DNA from: Saccharomycopsis malanga
Taxonomy: Eukaryota > Ascomycota > Saccharomycetes > Ascoideales > Saccharomycopsidaceae
Assembly (NCBI GenBank): GCA_004014935.1
Contig: CP025321.1
Coordinates: 3,472,001 to 3,536,000, forward strand
Direction: 5' to 3'
Length of the DNA stretch: 64,000 nt
In this document: positions 41,810 to 51,712 of the stretch, piece after piece
Layout of the letters: each line of letters opens with the position of its first letter
Numbering within the stretch: position 1 is the stretch's first letter
Notes under the pieces: generated by a model
Told to the model about the DNA's origin: nothing
Databases searched by the model: none
The model's input: only the letters and a program-made list of their open reading frames with translations
Program-made: the position numbers and the translations under genes

Positions 41810-44083
41810 ATGGCTGGGAGTGATACTGAAAAGGAAGAGGTCCTTATACCTGAATTTGAGGCCAATTTGCCGGAAAATACCCCTTCTAACCCCAATCCAA
41901 CCGCGTTTGTTGTGCATAATCCAAATGTTTCAAGCAGACAAGTCCATTTAAACCTGACGTCGTCTCACTCAGTGCCTGTGAATATGCCCCCGGGGCCTTT
42001 TCCCAAAGATGATCATGTGGATTACACAAAGAACCAGCCGGCCAAATATAACAATAACATTGCGTTGAAGGACGAATATCTTCAAATCAAGTTTGATCCT
42101 TTAGGAGAGAAGAAAATTTCAAAGAATGGGTTTTTTAAAGATCATGACAAAAATACGCGGATTGTTGTGTCAACTTTCACTTTACCGGGGAAAGGTAAAA
42201 AACTATACGTGATGGCCACCGACATTTCCAAAGAATTGCAGTACCGGGATTCCTATTTATTTTTGCATAAGAACAAGTCGTTGATCAAGTACTTGGCCAA
42301 TGAGGCCGACAAGGCGTTCTTAATAAAGCATGGAATCTTGCAGTCAGTGTTCAAATCCAGAACAATTGGTGTGGTTACCTTCCGATCGTTGTATCTTATT
42401 TACGGTGCTCGGTTATTGAAAAGTGGAAAACGGTTAGAAGAGGATTACTGGGAGCAGCTTGGAAGAGAAGAAGGTTTTACGGAGAATGACCCAGTGTTCA
42501 ATATTCATACAGAGCCGTCTGCTCATAGCAATAACAACTATAATAGCAATGGAAACGAGTCGCACTCTGGAAACCGCAGCGGCGGAATGGGCAGTAGTAC
42601 TGGTGATCTACTCAAAGACTTTAATTTTAATAGTAAATCAGATTTGAAAAATTTGAGTCTTAGAATATTGAATTCTGGTAATGATTTATCGGGAGACAAA
42701 GTCAATAGCAATTCACTTTATTCACAATTGTTATCGAAGGTTCCAGTACCAGTAAGTATTGAAAACCATCCGTTTCTCACAAATTCTAAGTTTAAAGTGT
42801 ACGAGAATCCAAATTACAGACTTAATTATTCACAACATTTGTATTTGAATAATCTTCTATTACAAGAGCCTTCTGACGAGGTTAAGCAAAACTACTTGTT
42901 ATCATCCGGTATTGCCAATGCGCCAATCCTTAGCAAACCAGCAATCAGCTATAACCATAATCACCAGCTTGTAGTAAACAAAAACATTACCATCACCTCT
43001 CCAGGAGGCTCTATACCACAGTCGATTACGTCCAGTTTGTTCAACAATGAAAGTCTTATCAGTTCCAACGGAGACAATATCTACTACGTTAGTTGCTTAC
43101 AAGGCCAGGGCATTGCAGGTACAATTAATTTGTCAAAAAACATTGTGCTGCCCAACTACAGATTGGCTTTTGATGAAAAAAACCAGACAGATAAAAGCAG
43201 GTTAGAGGAAATGTTGAGCAATGTTCCGCTTAGTACCGATAAGAACATGTTAGGCAAGAAGTCACACGCAGGTTTGAAATTCTATAATGTTAACAATGTT
43301 ATAAAAAAGGTAATTGCATTGCAGAAACCGGAAAGTTTAGATGCAGAAGACAAGAAAAGCGCGAACAAAGAAGGTTTAATCTTATCTGACAATAACAAAG
43401 AAGATTTAATCTTATCTGCAGACAACAGCGAGATGAATTTCAAAGGCACTTGCACTGGTATCAAGAACGTTCGTAGCCTTGAGTATCAGCACAATGTTGT
43501 GTCAGTCAACCAGAATATTAACAACTTTAGAAAGTTGCGCTCACAGCAGTGGAAGTATTATTGGTTTGACAAAACAGGAGGATACAATCTTTTAAAAAAA
43601 AACTTGAAAAAAAAGATTATGCATGAGCAAAAAGAAAAGAGTATTGACAATAGCAACCCATCTTTTGTAAATGTCGCCAAAAGTTTGGATAAACCTAATG
43701 AGACTGATGAAGAAACAAAACCCGATGTTATCGAAGGAAAATATTTCAATTACCGTGTCATTCCAAAGAATGAGGCTGCACCAGACTCTTTGGACGATTC
43801 TAACTCAATTGTGGATATAGATTTAAACGAAGACAGTGATCAGGAGGTGATTGATGAAAGACTGATTCATTTACCTTCGCACTACCAGCTTTCTCCGGCA
43901 GATCGGACCAGATTGGAAAGACAAAAAGCAGAACTTACGCAGAAGTATAACGACCAACAAAAACAGCAACAGGAAGAAGGGTTTGAGTTTTTTAATGATT
44001 TGGAGTTTCAACAAATGCTTAGAATTAGAACAGTTAAACGAAGAAAGCCTAACCCCAATGCTGTTAGTTATAGCCTCGTTTAG
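41810..44083 (+). CDS. SWP82: Rsc7/Swp82-family chromatin-remodelling subunit, probably Swp82
   Basis: 757 aa from the ATG. The conserved CRC-subunit region is at about 75-230: LKDEYLQIKFDPLGEKKISK, KKLYVMATDISKELQYRDSY, RTIGVVTFRSLYLIYGARLL and RLEEDYWEQLGREEGF. This domain defines Npl6/Rsc7 (RSC) and Swp82 (SWI/SNF). The long C-terminal extension (Asn/Ser-rich with a coiled-coil Gln patch near 715-735 and basic RRKPNPNA end) fits Swp82 (623 aa) better than Rsc7 (435 aa). The protein is nuclear; it stabilises module assembly in the remodeller. The Rsc7/Swp82 choice is by length only. Confidence 0.75.
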   Translation: MAGSDTEKEEVLIPEFEANLPENTPSNPNPTAFVVHNPNVSSRQVHLNLTSSHSVPVNMPPGPFPKDDHVDYTKNQPAKYNNNIALKDEYLQIKFDPLGEKKISKNGFFKDHDKNTRIVVSTFTLPGKGKKLYVMATDISKELQYRDSYLFLHKNKSLIKYLANEADKAFLIKHGILQSVFKSRTIGVVTFRSLYLIYGARLLKSGKRLEEDYWEQLGREEGFTENDPVFNIHTEPSAHSNNNYNSNGNESHSGNRSGGMGSSTGDLLKDFNFNSKSDLKNLSLRILNSGNDLSGDKVNSNSLYSQLLSKVPVPVSIENHPFLTNSKFKVYENPNYRLNYSQHLYLNNLLLQEPSDEVKQNYLLSSGIANAPILSKPAISYNHNHQLVVNKNITITSPGGSIPQSITSSLFNNESLISSNGDNIYYVSCLQGQGIAGTINLSKNIVLPNYRLAFDEKNQTDKSRLEEMLSNVPLSTDKNMLGKKSHAGLKFYNVNNVIKKVIALQKPESLDAEDKKSANKEGLILSDNNKEDLILSADNSEMNFKGTCTGIKNVRSLEYQHNVVSVNQNINNFRKLRSQQWKYYWFDKTGGYNLLKKNLKKKIMHEQKEKSIDNSNPSFVNVAKSLDKPNETDEETKPDVIEGKYFNYRVIPKNEAAPDSLDDSNSIVDIDLNEDSDQEVIDERLIHLPSHYQLSPADRTRLERQKAELTQKYNDQQKQQQEEGFEFFNDLEFQQMLRIRTVKRRKPNPNAVSYSLV

Positions 44084-44533
44084 TCACTGTTCAATGATAT
44101 CTACAGTTTGCTGTGTATTACGTATGAAATGAAACAATTTTTGTATTTATCATCTGTAAGAATAAGAGTATAATGTTTAGCAATGAAAATATCACCAGTT
44201 TCAGCAAGCTCGGACTAATAAAATACGTCAGAACCTATCATTAGCTGCCGAAAAAGGTAAATCCATCAAAAAAAAAACGCATTTTGACGTTGAGTCGCGC
44301 AGTAAGTACCTAACTGCAGCAAAGCTAATATTGCTTGCTACCCATTTTAACATTGGCCGGATTGATTGCTATGACCACACCCAGTGGCTCTTTTAGGCGA
44401 GCCAGATTCAGGGGTCAAGTCGTAATATAAAAGGGGCATGTTGGCCCTGCTTAGTTTAAAATTGTGTGTACTTCTTTAAATATATTAACACTTAAATATT
44501 ATTATCAATTAAAACTATTCTAATTTATCAAAA
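44084..44533. promoter_or_regulatory. HSP12 promoter region
   Basis: 450 bp. Two AGGGG stress-response elements at 44410-44414 and 44432-44436 and a TATAAAA box at 44426-44432. A GTAAGT near a CCTAAC (about 44302-44314) is too compact to be an intron. Confidence 0.65.
44410..44436 (+). promoter_or_regulatory. two STREs flanking a TATA box
   Basis: AGGGG at 44410-44414 and 44432-44436, with TATAAAA at 44426-44432 overlapping the second by one base. This is the Msn2/4-type arrangement expected for HSP12. Placement of an STRE directly abutting the TATA box is unusual. Confidence 0.6.
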
Positions 44534-44890
44534 ATGTCCGACGATCTCAGAAAAGACTTTAGCAAGAAGATTGACGAATCTCTCACTCCACAAGACCAGA
44601 AATCTACCAGTCAAAAGGTAAAGGAGGATGTCACTGACAAAGCCGACAAGGTAGCCTCCAAAGCTCAGCCAGAAGACAAAAAGTCCACTTTGCAAAAATT
44701 GTCTGATAGCTACCAGGCTGGTGTTGATGATGCAAAAACCTCCTCTGAAAAACATCCAACTGCAAATTCAATTGGTGGTTACATTAACAGCGCAAAACAG
44801 TATGTCTCCGAAACCATTGACAGCTTCAACTCGGGTAAATCAGGAGATGCTACTGGTAGCACTGCTTCTAATACCACCACAACCAAGTGA
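44534..44890 (+). CDS. HSP12: Hsp12-type small heat-shock/LEA-like membrane protein
   Basis: 118 aa from the ATG. Matches the Hsp12/WH11 family: N-terminal MSDDLRKDFSKKIDESLTPQ, then TDKADKVASKAQPEDKKSTLQ, then SIGGYINSAKQYVSETI. Highly charged, no Cys or Trp, amphipathic helices that form on lipid binding. Known role: stress-induced plasma-membrane stabiliser under heat, osmotic and stationary-phase stress. Slightly longer than S. cerevisiae Hsp12 (109 aa), with a Ser/Thr-rich end. Upstream STREs agree with Msn2/4 and PKA control, the pathway that the GPB and PDE2 genes in this window regulate. Confidence 0.9.
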   Translation: MSDDLRKDFSKKIDESLTPQDQKSTSQKVKEDVTDKADKVASKAQPEDKKSTLQKLSDSYQAGVDDAKTSSEKHPTANSIGGYINSAKQYVSETIDSFNSGKSGDATGSTASNTTTTK

Positions 44891-45787
44891 TAGCCTGAAT
44901 TAACGCTTGATAGAAAGCAGCTTTGAGTTTCTCTCCGTTTTATTTTATATATAGAAATAAATGAATAATGTCTTATTACTGGTGAACTTGTAAAAACTTG
45001 TTAGTTGTGTGATGACCTAGGCAGTCGTAAGTTATCTTTTGTAGGTTTTGAACCTGAAAAGCGACTCATACAATTGGCAATTGAAATTTGAATAAATAAG
45101 TTTGATATATGTGTATCACCATGAGCAACTTGATACCATATTTTTTTTTTTAGACTACTGGCTGTATCAACTTACAACTCTTCATTTTAAAAAGGCAAAT
45201 CCCAAGAAGTCTCTACGAATGGTGGCTCCACTACTTTTCTATACAAGTTGTTTTTTGGTTACATTTGAAAATATGAGACCTTGTTTTTTACTTTGGCAAA
45301 TATATTTGGTTTCTGAAGAAACCTCCAAACCAGTGCTTGGAACTATCACTGGCTTTATAAATACTTTCATCTTATACGATCTCCTTTAAACTAAAATTCA
45401 AATAAAAATTACAACAATGTAACTAAAATGCTCCTGATATCTTGTAGATCTGATCTAGATGCTGCTATCCAAAATAAGACCTATAAAAAAGCATCATGAG
45501 AATATATATTATGGACAAGACTGAAATGAAATATAAAAACACGCTAAATTATATGTAAACAGTATTAACAAACAATGAAAATTATGGACTGGCTCCAGCA
45601 TTTTATAAGTGTAATAATATGATCTTGCCAACGTGCAGGTACAGAAAAAGATTGCAAGCAAGAGCAATCCCATCCTTGGATGTATTATAAAAGTATATGT
45701 CTCATAGTGAGATGGCGATAAAAGCAAAAAAAAAAAAAAAAAAAACAAATGACAAAGGGTATAAAGGTTGTTTGGCAAGTTGGCACG
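44891..45787. other. convergent HSP12/YDJ1 intergenic region
   Basis: 897 bp; AT-rich with a roughly 19-base poly(A) near 45726-45744. A 95-codon open frame at 45102-45389 begins with TTG and has no recognisable features. Confidence 0.55.
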
Positions 45788-47194
45788 CTACTGAGTGGCA
45801 CAATTGCTTTCCTCGGTGAAATCTGATTGACGGCCTTTGAAGCCTCCACCGTTAGTGTATCCATATTCACCATCACTAGAAGTGGCATCGCTGTCAGGCT
45901 TTGGTAGTCTGCCCTCAGTAATTATTTCGTACTCCACATTGTTGACATCGTTGGCAGGAACATCAATATTACGGAATTTATGGAATTGTTCTTCTGGGAG
46001 GATATTTTTCAATGCTTTAATATCCGTGGAGTCCACGCACCAATTGTCTCTTGGGAATTCCACACACACTTTCAAGTACAAGTCGCCCCTGAGATCAGAA
46101 TTTAAAATAGGCATGCCCTGGCCTGCCACTTTAACAAAGTCATTTGGTCTCAAGACTTTGCCAGGAGGTATATTTAACATGATCCCTGTGCCATCCAAGT
46201 GTTTCATAACGATACGCGAAAACCCACAAAGCGCCTCTAAAAGCGACACTTTGACATCTGCATACAAGTCATTGTCTTTTCTTTCAAAAACACTATGTGG
46301 AGTTTCGTCAAATGTCAATATAACATCTCCTGGTGTTTTATGGAGCGCTTGGTCGGACTCGCCTTCTAAAACTACAGAGTCGCCTGATTTGGATCCTTTC
46401 GGTATATTGAATTCCAAGATCTTTGTCTCTTCAGTGAGTCCTGTGGCTTGACACTTTTTACACTTGTCTTTAGTTCTATACACTTTTCCTGTTGCTTTAC
46501 AGTTTTTACATTCAACATAGTCTTGAGTAACCATTCCTGAGCCAACTCTTCTCAACTTTTTGACATAGCCCTCGCCCTTGCAAATAGCACAATTCTGAGG
46601 CACCGCCTTTGGCTTAGCGCCTGTTCCATGACATATGGAACACAAAACATCTCTGGTTGCATTGATCTTCACAACTTTTCCTTTGAAAAGATCTTGTAAA
46701 CTTACTTTGACGCTCATGTGTGCATCATCTGTTCTTCCGCCTGGATGGCGATGGTGTCCACGACCAGGCTTATGCCCTCCCGTATGTCCATTAGCGTACG
46801 CACCACCATTCATCTGATTGAAAAAGTCAAAGAAGTCCTGGGCGCTATAATCGTTTTCGTTGGCAAACCCAAACTCTGGTACCGTACCATTTGCAGTTGC
46901 ATCGTACTCTGCCCTCTTCAAATCATCCGATAGCACCTCATATGCCGCTGAAATGTCTTTGAACTTATCAGCAGCAGAATCATCTGGGTTCTTATCAGGA
47001 TGATACTTCAAAGCTGCTTTTCTATATGCTTTTTTGATCTCTGCAGCCGTCGCTGTCTTCTCTACCCCAAGAACTTCATAGAAATCCACTTCTACCGACA
47101 CTAGTATTGTGTTAGAACATAAAGCTTAATTTTTGATTGAAATCTGACTAAATGTAATCATGTCTTGCATAAAAATCGCAATTAAATACTTACT
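45788..47194 (-). CDS. YDJ1: Ydj1, type I (DnaJ-class) Hsp40, intron splits the start codon
   Basis: The reading frame begins [15 protein letters not shown] but its first codon in genomic DNA is GTG with no ATG nearby. Upstream lies a donor GTAAGT preceded by A at 47194. Removing 47193-47101 (branch TTCTAAC, acceptor ACTAG) joins this A to TG, giving ATG-TCG. Product 437 aa. J domain 1-70 with HPD at 34-36, a Gly/His-rich linker (about 95-125), four CxxCxGxG-type zinc repeats ([32 protein letters not shown]), two beta-sandwich substrate domains and C-terminal CATQ, a farnesylation CaaX box like CASQ in S. cerevisiae Ydj1. It stimulates cytosolic Hsp70 (Ssa). Confidence 0.9.
47101..47193 (-). 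other. spliceosomal intron within the YDJ1 start codon
   Basis: 93 nt. Donor GTAAGT, branch TTCTAAC, acceptor ACTAG 10 nt later. Interrupts ATG after its first base. Unspliced RNA has no in-frame start for Ydj1 close to the J domain. Confidence 0.8.
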
Positions 47195-47517
47195 TCTTTT
47201 CAATATATAGCAAAAGCCTTACTCACACAGGCACCATCACAGTATTAGTCTTGATTTCATAAAGAACTTTTGATTCGCTGAGGCGTCTGATGTTTTTTTT
47301 TCCATATTGTAGGGGGTTGGCACACCCCACATTTAAGGATGCATACAGTCGTCGTACATGAACAATAGGCTGATGACATGATGCATTACTTGCGCCAGAA
47401 AAAAGGACATGTCTAAATATGTTTATTTGGTGGGATGTCAAATATATTTATATAAAAATCTAAGATTAAAGAGTAAACGTTACTCAAGAAAAGAACACAA
47501 AACATGGACAAAAATAT
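47195..47517. promoter_or_regulatory. YDJ1 leader and promoter
   Basis: 323 bp. A short ATG-stop frame (ATG GTG CCT GTG TGA, minus strand, about 47237-47223) lies just upstream of the split start and could act as a uORF if transcribed. A CCCCCT at about 47315-47320 (minus-strand sense) may be an STRE. Confidence 0.45.
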
Positions 47518-47889
47518 TTAAACGCCAGCAACGTATGTATATGGAACATTCCGACTAGCCAACTTGGCTATTTGTTGGTAATTGATAGCAAACTGGGCAG
47601 CATTATGAACTGCAGAAGCTGCAGCGTCAAATTGGGCATTGTAGGAGTTTATCAAGTTTTGCTGGGCAGCATCAGCATTACCAACAACAGCCAAAGAGGG
47701 CATTGGGAAATATGCGGTTTTTATTTGTTTCACACTGTTAGTGTTGCCAGTAGCAATGAAATTTAGCTGACCTCTTTTATCAACAATAAGTGTTGTTGGC
47801 GTGGTGGTGACCTGTGGTATATGCGCAGCATCACATATAGTTGACAAGATAGCGGCGGCTGGCAAAAGAGTGGTTAAGGATAATTGCAT
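47518..47889 (-). CDS. small secreted protein with Kex2-type site, unknown
   Basis: 123 aa from the ATG at 47889 (nine upstream codons are open but begin with TTG). Residues 1-21 form a signal peptide (MQLSLTTLLPAAAILSTICDA). A dibasic KR follows at about 38-39 (LIVDKRGQLNF), so a propeptide of about 17 residues could be removed by Kex2. The remaining 84 residues are Ala/Asn/Gln-rich and helical (ADAAQQNLINSYNAQFDAAASAVHNAAQFAINYQQI), with no Cys, no repeat and no GPI signal. It is neither an alpha-factor nor a killer-toxin type I can recognise. Its neighbour upstream is a GPI-type wall-protein gene on the same strand. Confidence 0.6.
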   Translation of the reverse strand: MQLSLTTLLPAAAILSTICDAAHIPQVTTTPTTLIVDKRGQLNFIATGNTNSVKQIKTAYFPMPSLAVVGNADAAQQNLINSYNAQFDAAASAVHNAAQFAINYQQIAKLASRNVPYTYVAGV

Positions 47890-48454
47890 TTCGAAAGAGA
47901 TAAATTGGAGCGACAAGAGAAGCAGAAGTGGTCAATAAAAAAAACTGATGATTTTGAAGCATCACCATTCATTTGAAAACCAAATCATGGAGTGATGATG
48001 TCTGATTAAATACCAAAAATGCCTTTCACTTTACCGCAGACAAGTCCATCAATATGTTTCATTCTTAAAGTATCCACAACTTTGCACTGTAACTTGTTCA
48101 TCCTTGCTCGCATGCATGCATATGCATGCGTGTCTACGCTTGATCCTGCATCTATTCAGATATTACCCTGCCTGTTTAAGACCACGGTATCTTGTAAGAT
48201 GATAATACAACAAAATATTTCTCTTTAAACTACAACAACACTTCAATGATGAAAAAAAATCTACGTTTTTCATGTTTGTAAAACCATCAATATCGATTAA
48301 AATGTAATTAATAAGACTAAAATCACAGTTCTAAAACACGCAACAATAAGTTAAGCATAGTAACATGTAGAAGAAACAAAAATGTGTGAAAGGTAGAAAC
48401 AAAAGGGTATGGGTTTTGAAGAAGGAAAAAGTTGTTAAAAAGTCATAATGATAA
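47890..48454. other. intergenic, upstream of the small secreted protein
   Basis: 565 bp; contains a GCATGCATATGCATGC palindromic stretch near 48112-48127. Otherwise nothing recognised. Confidence 0.5.
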
Positions 48455-48937
48455 TTAAAGTAAGTAAATCAATGAAAGCAAACCACCAAAAGCAACACCG
48501 GAAGCAATCTGGTTAACAGCAGCACCGGCAGCACTCGAGTCGCTACCAGAAGCAGAAGCACTACTAGCGCCAGATGCACTACTGGATTTGGAACTATGGG
48601 TGGATCCAGAACTGTGAGAAGAGGCAGATTTCGATGAAGCTGATGATGAAGATGATACAGCAATGGAGGAAACACCGGTTGTGGCGGCTAAAGTGTTATC
48701 ACCTGTAGCACCACTGACAGTTCCATTTGATCCTGAACCGTCTGTGAGCGTTATGGCGTCAGGACCATTACCAAACACTGCAACGTTCACTGTTTCTACA
48801 GTGGTATGACCAGCAGATGTTTCCACGTTGACTGTATATAAGGAACCGTTCAACACTGTGGTGAATGTTGTTGGGGCAACCACGACTGTGGACATACCAT
48901 AACCGACTATAGTTGAAGTGACCAATCCGGACGACAT
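48455..48937 (-). CDS. Ser/Ala-rich GPI-type wall protein, no obvious signal peptide
   Basis: 160 aa from the ATG at 48937. Beta-type N-terminal half rich in Thr/Val (STVVVAPTTFTTVLNGSLYTV), then a Ser/Ala-rich stalk (about 95-135) and a C-terminus of GPI-attachment form: small residues AAGAAVN followed by hydrophobic VAFGGLLSLIYLL. The expected N-terminal signal peptide is absent: the protein starts MSSGLVTSTIVGYGM, and no upstream exon with a signal sequence was found. Either an undetected exon exists or secretion is unconventional or weak. A decayed copy lies in tandem at 49760-50171. Family not recognised. Confidence 0.55.
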   Translation of the reverse strand: MSSGLVTSTIVGYGMSTVVVAPTTFTTVLNGSLYTVNVETSAGHTTVETVNVAVFGNGPDAITLTDGSGSNGTVSGATGDNTLAATTGVSSIAVSSSSSASSKSASSHSSGSTHSSKSSSASGASSASASGSDSSAAGAAVNQIASGVAFGGLLSLIYLL

Positions 48938-49759
48938 TTTTGATAGCTTTGGAATGTATTAAAGTAGAGGTACAAAATTTGAACAAGCGTAAATCTTTTG
49001 ACAGCACTTTCAACTTTTTGCTTTAAAATTTCATGGATTTATCTCTTTCTTATAGGAAGAAAGTGCACGACTGGAGATTTACAACTCTTTCCAAAAATGG
49101 AGACATCTTGCATGCCATGATTGAAAGTAAGAGCGTAAGTCTGCATCGTAATACTGCATCATGCGGAAAAACGCATAGAACAGCGCGTGGTTTCTAATTA
49201 GCGACATATAATTGAAAATATGCAACTTTGAAATACTCATATTTCACGACATAGAATAAAATTACAGTTTTTTATTTTACAAGACTTTTGTGATTGTATA
49301 TAGCCATTATAGTGGCTTTCTCTCTCATCCAGGCGTTTGTTACGGTGACAACTAAAACTTGGACACTGGGAAGAAATACATTGTATTGCATGGGTAACCC
49401 CTATTCGATTTCGGAATACCGAATTTGGCAGTGCCTATACTGCATGCTTTTAAGTTTCGGAAGCTAGTGTAACAACACACCGGAATCTCATTATAGTGAT
49501 CATGTGTACATGTATGCATGCATAAGATATTTGATAAACTCATGACACTTTTATCTGGACTTCTTGTATATTGATGAAGGCCAAGACGTCAAATGCAATC
49601 AAATGGTGTTCTTTAAAGGTAACATTGATTAATATATGGGCCAACCAACGTAGATTTATGGTTTATAAGTCTACTACTTGTCCAGTTCTGCAAGCAAAAG
49701 AATCGTAAGAGCGCTGAGTTTACAGTAAAGAGAAATGATATAAAGTGGCCTAAGGATAA
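48938..49759. other. upstream half of a duplicated unit
   Basis: 822 bp. About 49400-49510 resembles 50470-50575 (shared CCCTATTC, TTCGGCAGTG-like, GGCTAATGTGACAACAC-like blocks), so the promoter region was duplicated with the wall-protein gene. No gene of its own. Confidence 0.5.
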
Positions 49760-50171
49760 TCAGAGTAAGTAAATCAATACAAGCCGATTACCAAAAGCAA
49801 CACCGGAAGCAACCTGGTTTGCAGCAACACCAGCAAAATTCGAGTCGCTACCAGAAGCAGAAGCACTACTGGATCCAGAACTGTGGGTGGATTCAAGACT
49901 GTGAGAAGAAGCAGATTTTAATGAAGCTGATGATGAGACAGCAATGAAGGAACCGTCGATTGTGACAGCCAAAGCAAAGCACCACTGACAGCTCCATTTG
50001 ATCCTGAACCGTTTATGAGCGTTATGGAGTCAGGACCATTACCAAACATTGGAAAGTTGATGGTTGTAGTGTCGGTAATTTCAGTGGATGTTCCCGTGAT
50101 CGATGGCTATTCCTCCTTCGACAGTGAGTATGGTGATAAATGTGGTTGACCCCAGCCACGACAGTGGACAT
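49760..50171 (-). pseudogene. decayed tandem copy of the 48455-48937 wall-protein gene
   Basis: Nucleotide identity to the intact neighbour is plain in blocks: TTTGGTAATGGTCCTGAC, GGTTCAGGATCAAATGGA, and the Ser/Ala stalk to ASGVAF and LIYLL end. The copy lacks the N-terminal 14 codons, is out of frame soon after the ATGTCCAC block near 50171 and has several deletions, including much of the stalk. The C-terminal 70 codons remain open but without an ATG. A host paralogue pseudogene from tandem duplication. Confidence 0.78.
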
Positions 50172-51712
50172 GCCCTAAAAAAGTAGGACAAGTTAAATTT
50201 CTGCATAATAGCAGTATAATATGCAGGCTAATGCGTAAAGCGGCGCACAGTCGCCTTTTAGCGGCATATAAAAAATTGCATATTATGTTTATAAACATTT
50301 ATCCTAATAGGTTGTTTGACTATTTTCAGGTTAACAATTATTTTGGAATCCACTAGAAGTAAATCAAAAAACATAATGAGATAGCGGCAGTCATTTTGCT
50401 TTTTTCTGCTACACCAAAAAGCGAATTTTATGCCTGGGTAGAATTATAATCGATTATAAATCCCTATTCAACGTGTTGACACCCAATTCGGCAGTGATTT
50501 AATGCTGTATATAAATAAAGTTTGGAGGCTAATGTGACAACACCTTGGTGTCCTACTATGCTCATCACGCGGAATTTTGTCATTGAATATTTAAATATTC
50601 AAAACAATAGTAAAATAATAATAATAAATACTCTAATTCTGGTAAATCAAATATATATCGTATATATATATATAAGTAAGGAAATTCCACTACGCTCATC
50701 ATAACCTTTTTACTGTCTTGTTTTTCTAACGTGCTTACGAGCCCAAGAAGTATGTTCTACATTTTTATCTTGGTAATCTATTAATAATAAGCCTCTAACG
50801 AAGTTGATATGAACTTCGCTAAAGACATGTTAATCAATATTTTTTTGAAAACAGTAACTCCTAACGTAATTCTTTATTATTGAATTGATTGTTATTCCTT
50901 TTATCAAGTAAAAAGGAGAAGGATGAAGGGAGAAATAGTAAAGAGGAACCATTTATGAATATGAGAGTTTTTCAATTTCAACCCCTCATTATTATTAGTA
51001 TACTTTGTTATGGCTCTGATTTTTTCTCAAATTAAAACAAGTTTCTAGGATATTTATGGTTTCAAATTGCAAATATAAATGGGGTTGTTTTTTTCTTTTT
51101 TTATTTTCAACAGATATTTCATGTAAAAGGTGTTTTTCATGCTGCATGCCGACAGACACATCGTGAAATTTAGAAATCATCAAAATGCATAAATACCCTC
51201 TAAATTAGATGGTAACTTTACAAAGCATATTAGTCCTCTCATATTTTGCCCTCCGTCTAAAATTACCAAGTTTATTTTTTGTGGGTGAGTAAGAACGATA
51301 TTTAACTATTATCAAAACTAAGACTAACAAGCGCGCAATACTGTTACATGTAACTCTTGTTAGGCAACTATCCGATAGAATAACAACCGCGCTCTCTTTC
51401 TACAAGTGTACTAATGATTAATATTTGAACTGATGTTAAACTGATGTTAAATTGTAATGAGCCCTCGGAAGTATTGTCTTTTCCATCTGGTGGTTAGATC
51501 AATAATCTGTTATCTTCGATTATCAGTTTTACTTCTTTTTTTTTCCCCGAAATATTAGATCTTGGTGGAGAAAAACCGCCTTGCCCACTATCATTATATT
51601 ATAGTTATGTGCTACGTCTTTGGCACAAAAATAGATATATAACATTGCAAAAACTACTAAAAAGTTAAAAAAGAAAGTCTTGAGGAACTTTTTTTAATTG
51701 TTCTTATTGAAA
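50172..51712. promoter_or_regulatory. intergenic upstream of ARO8
   Basis: 1.5 kb. The left 400 bp belongs to the duplicated wall-protein promoter. The rest is AT-rich with a TATA-rich block near 50650-50675 and the ARO8 promoter at the right. No gene recognised; short frames at 50995-51183 are unsupported. Confidence 0.5.

Noticed and set aside
44301-44321. GTAAGT, CCTAAC and CTGCAG close together upstream of HSP12
   Set aside because: Only about 20 nt long, too short for a spliceosomal intron.
45102-45389. 95-codon + strand open frame downstream of HSP12
   Set aside because: Begins with TTG, first ATG is late, and no domain is visible.
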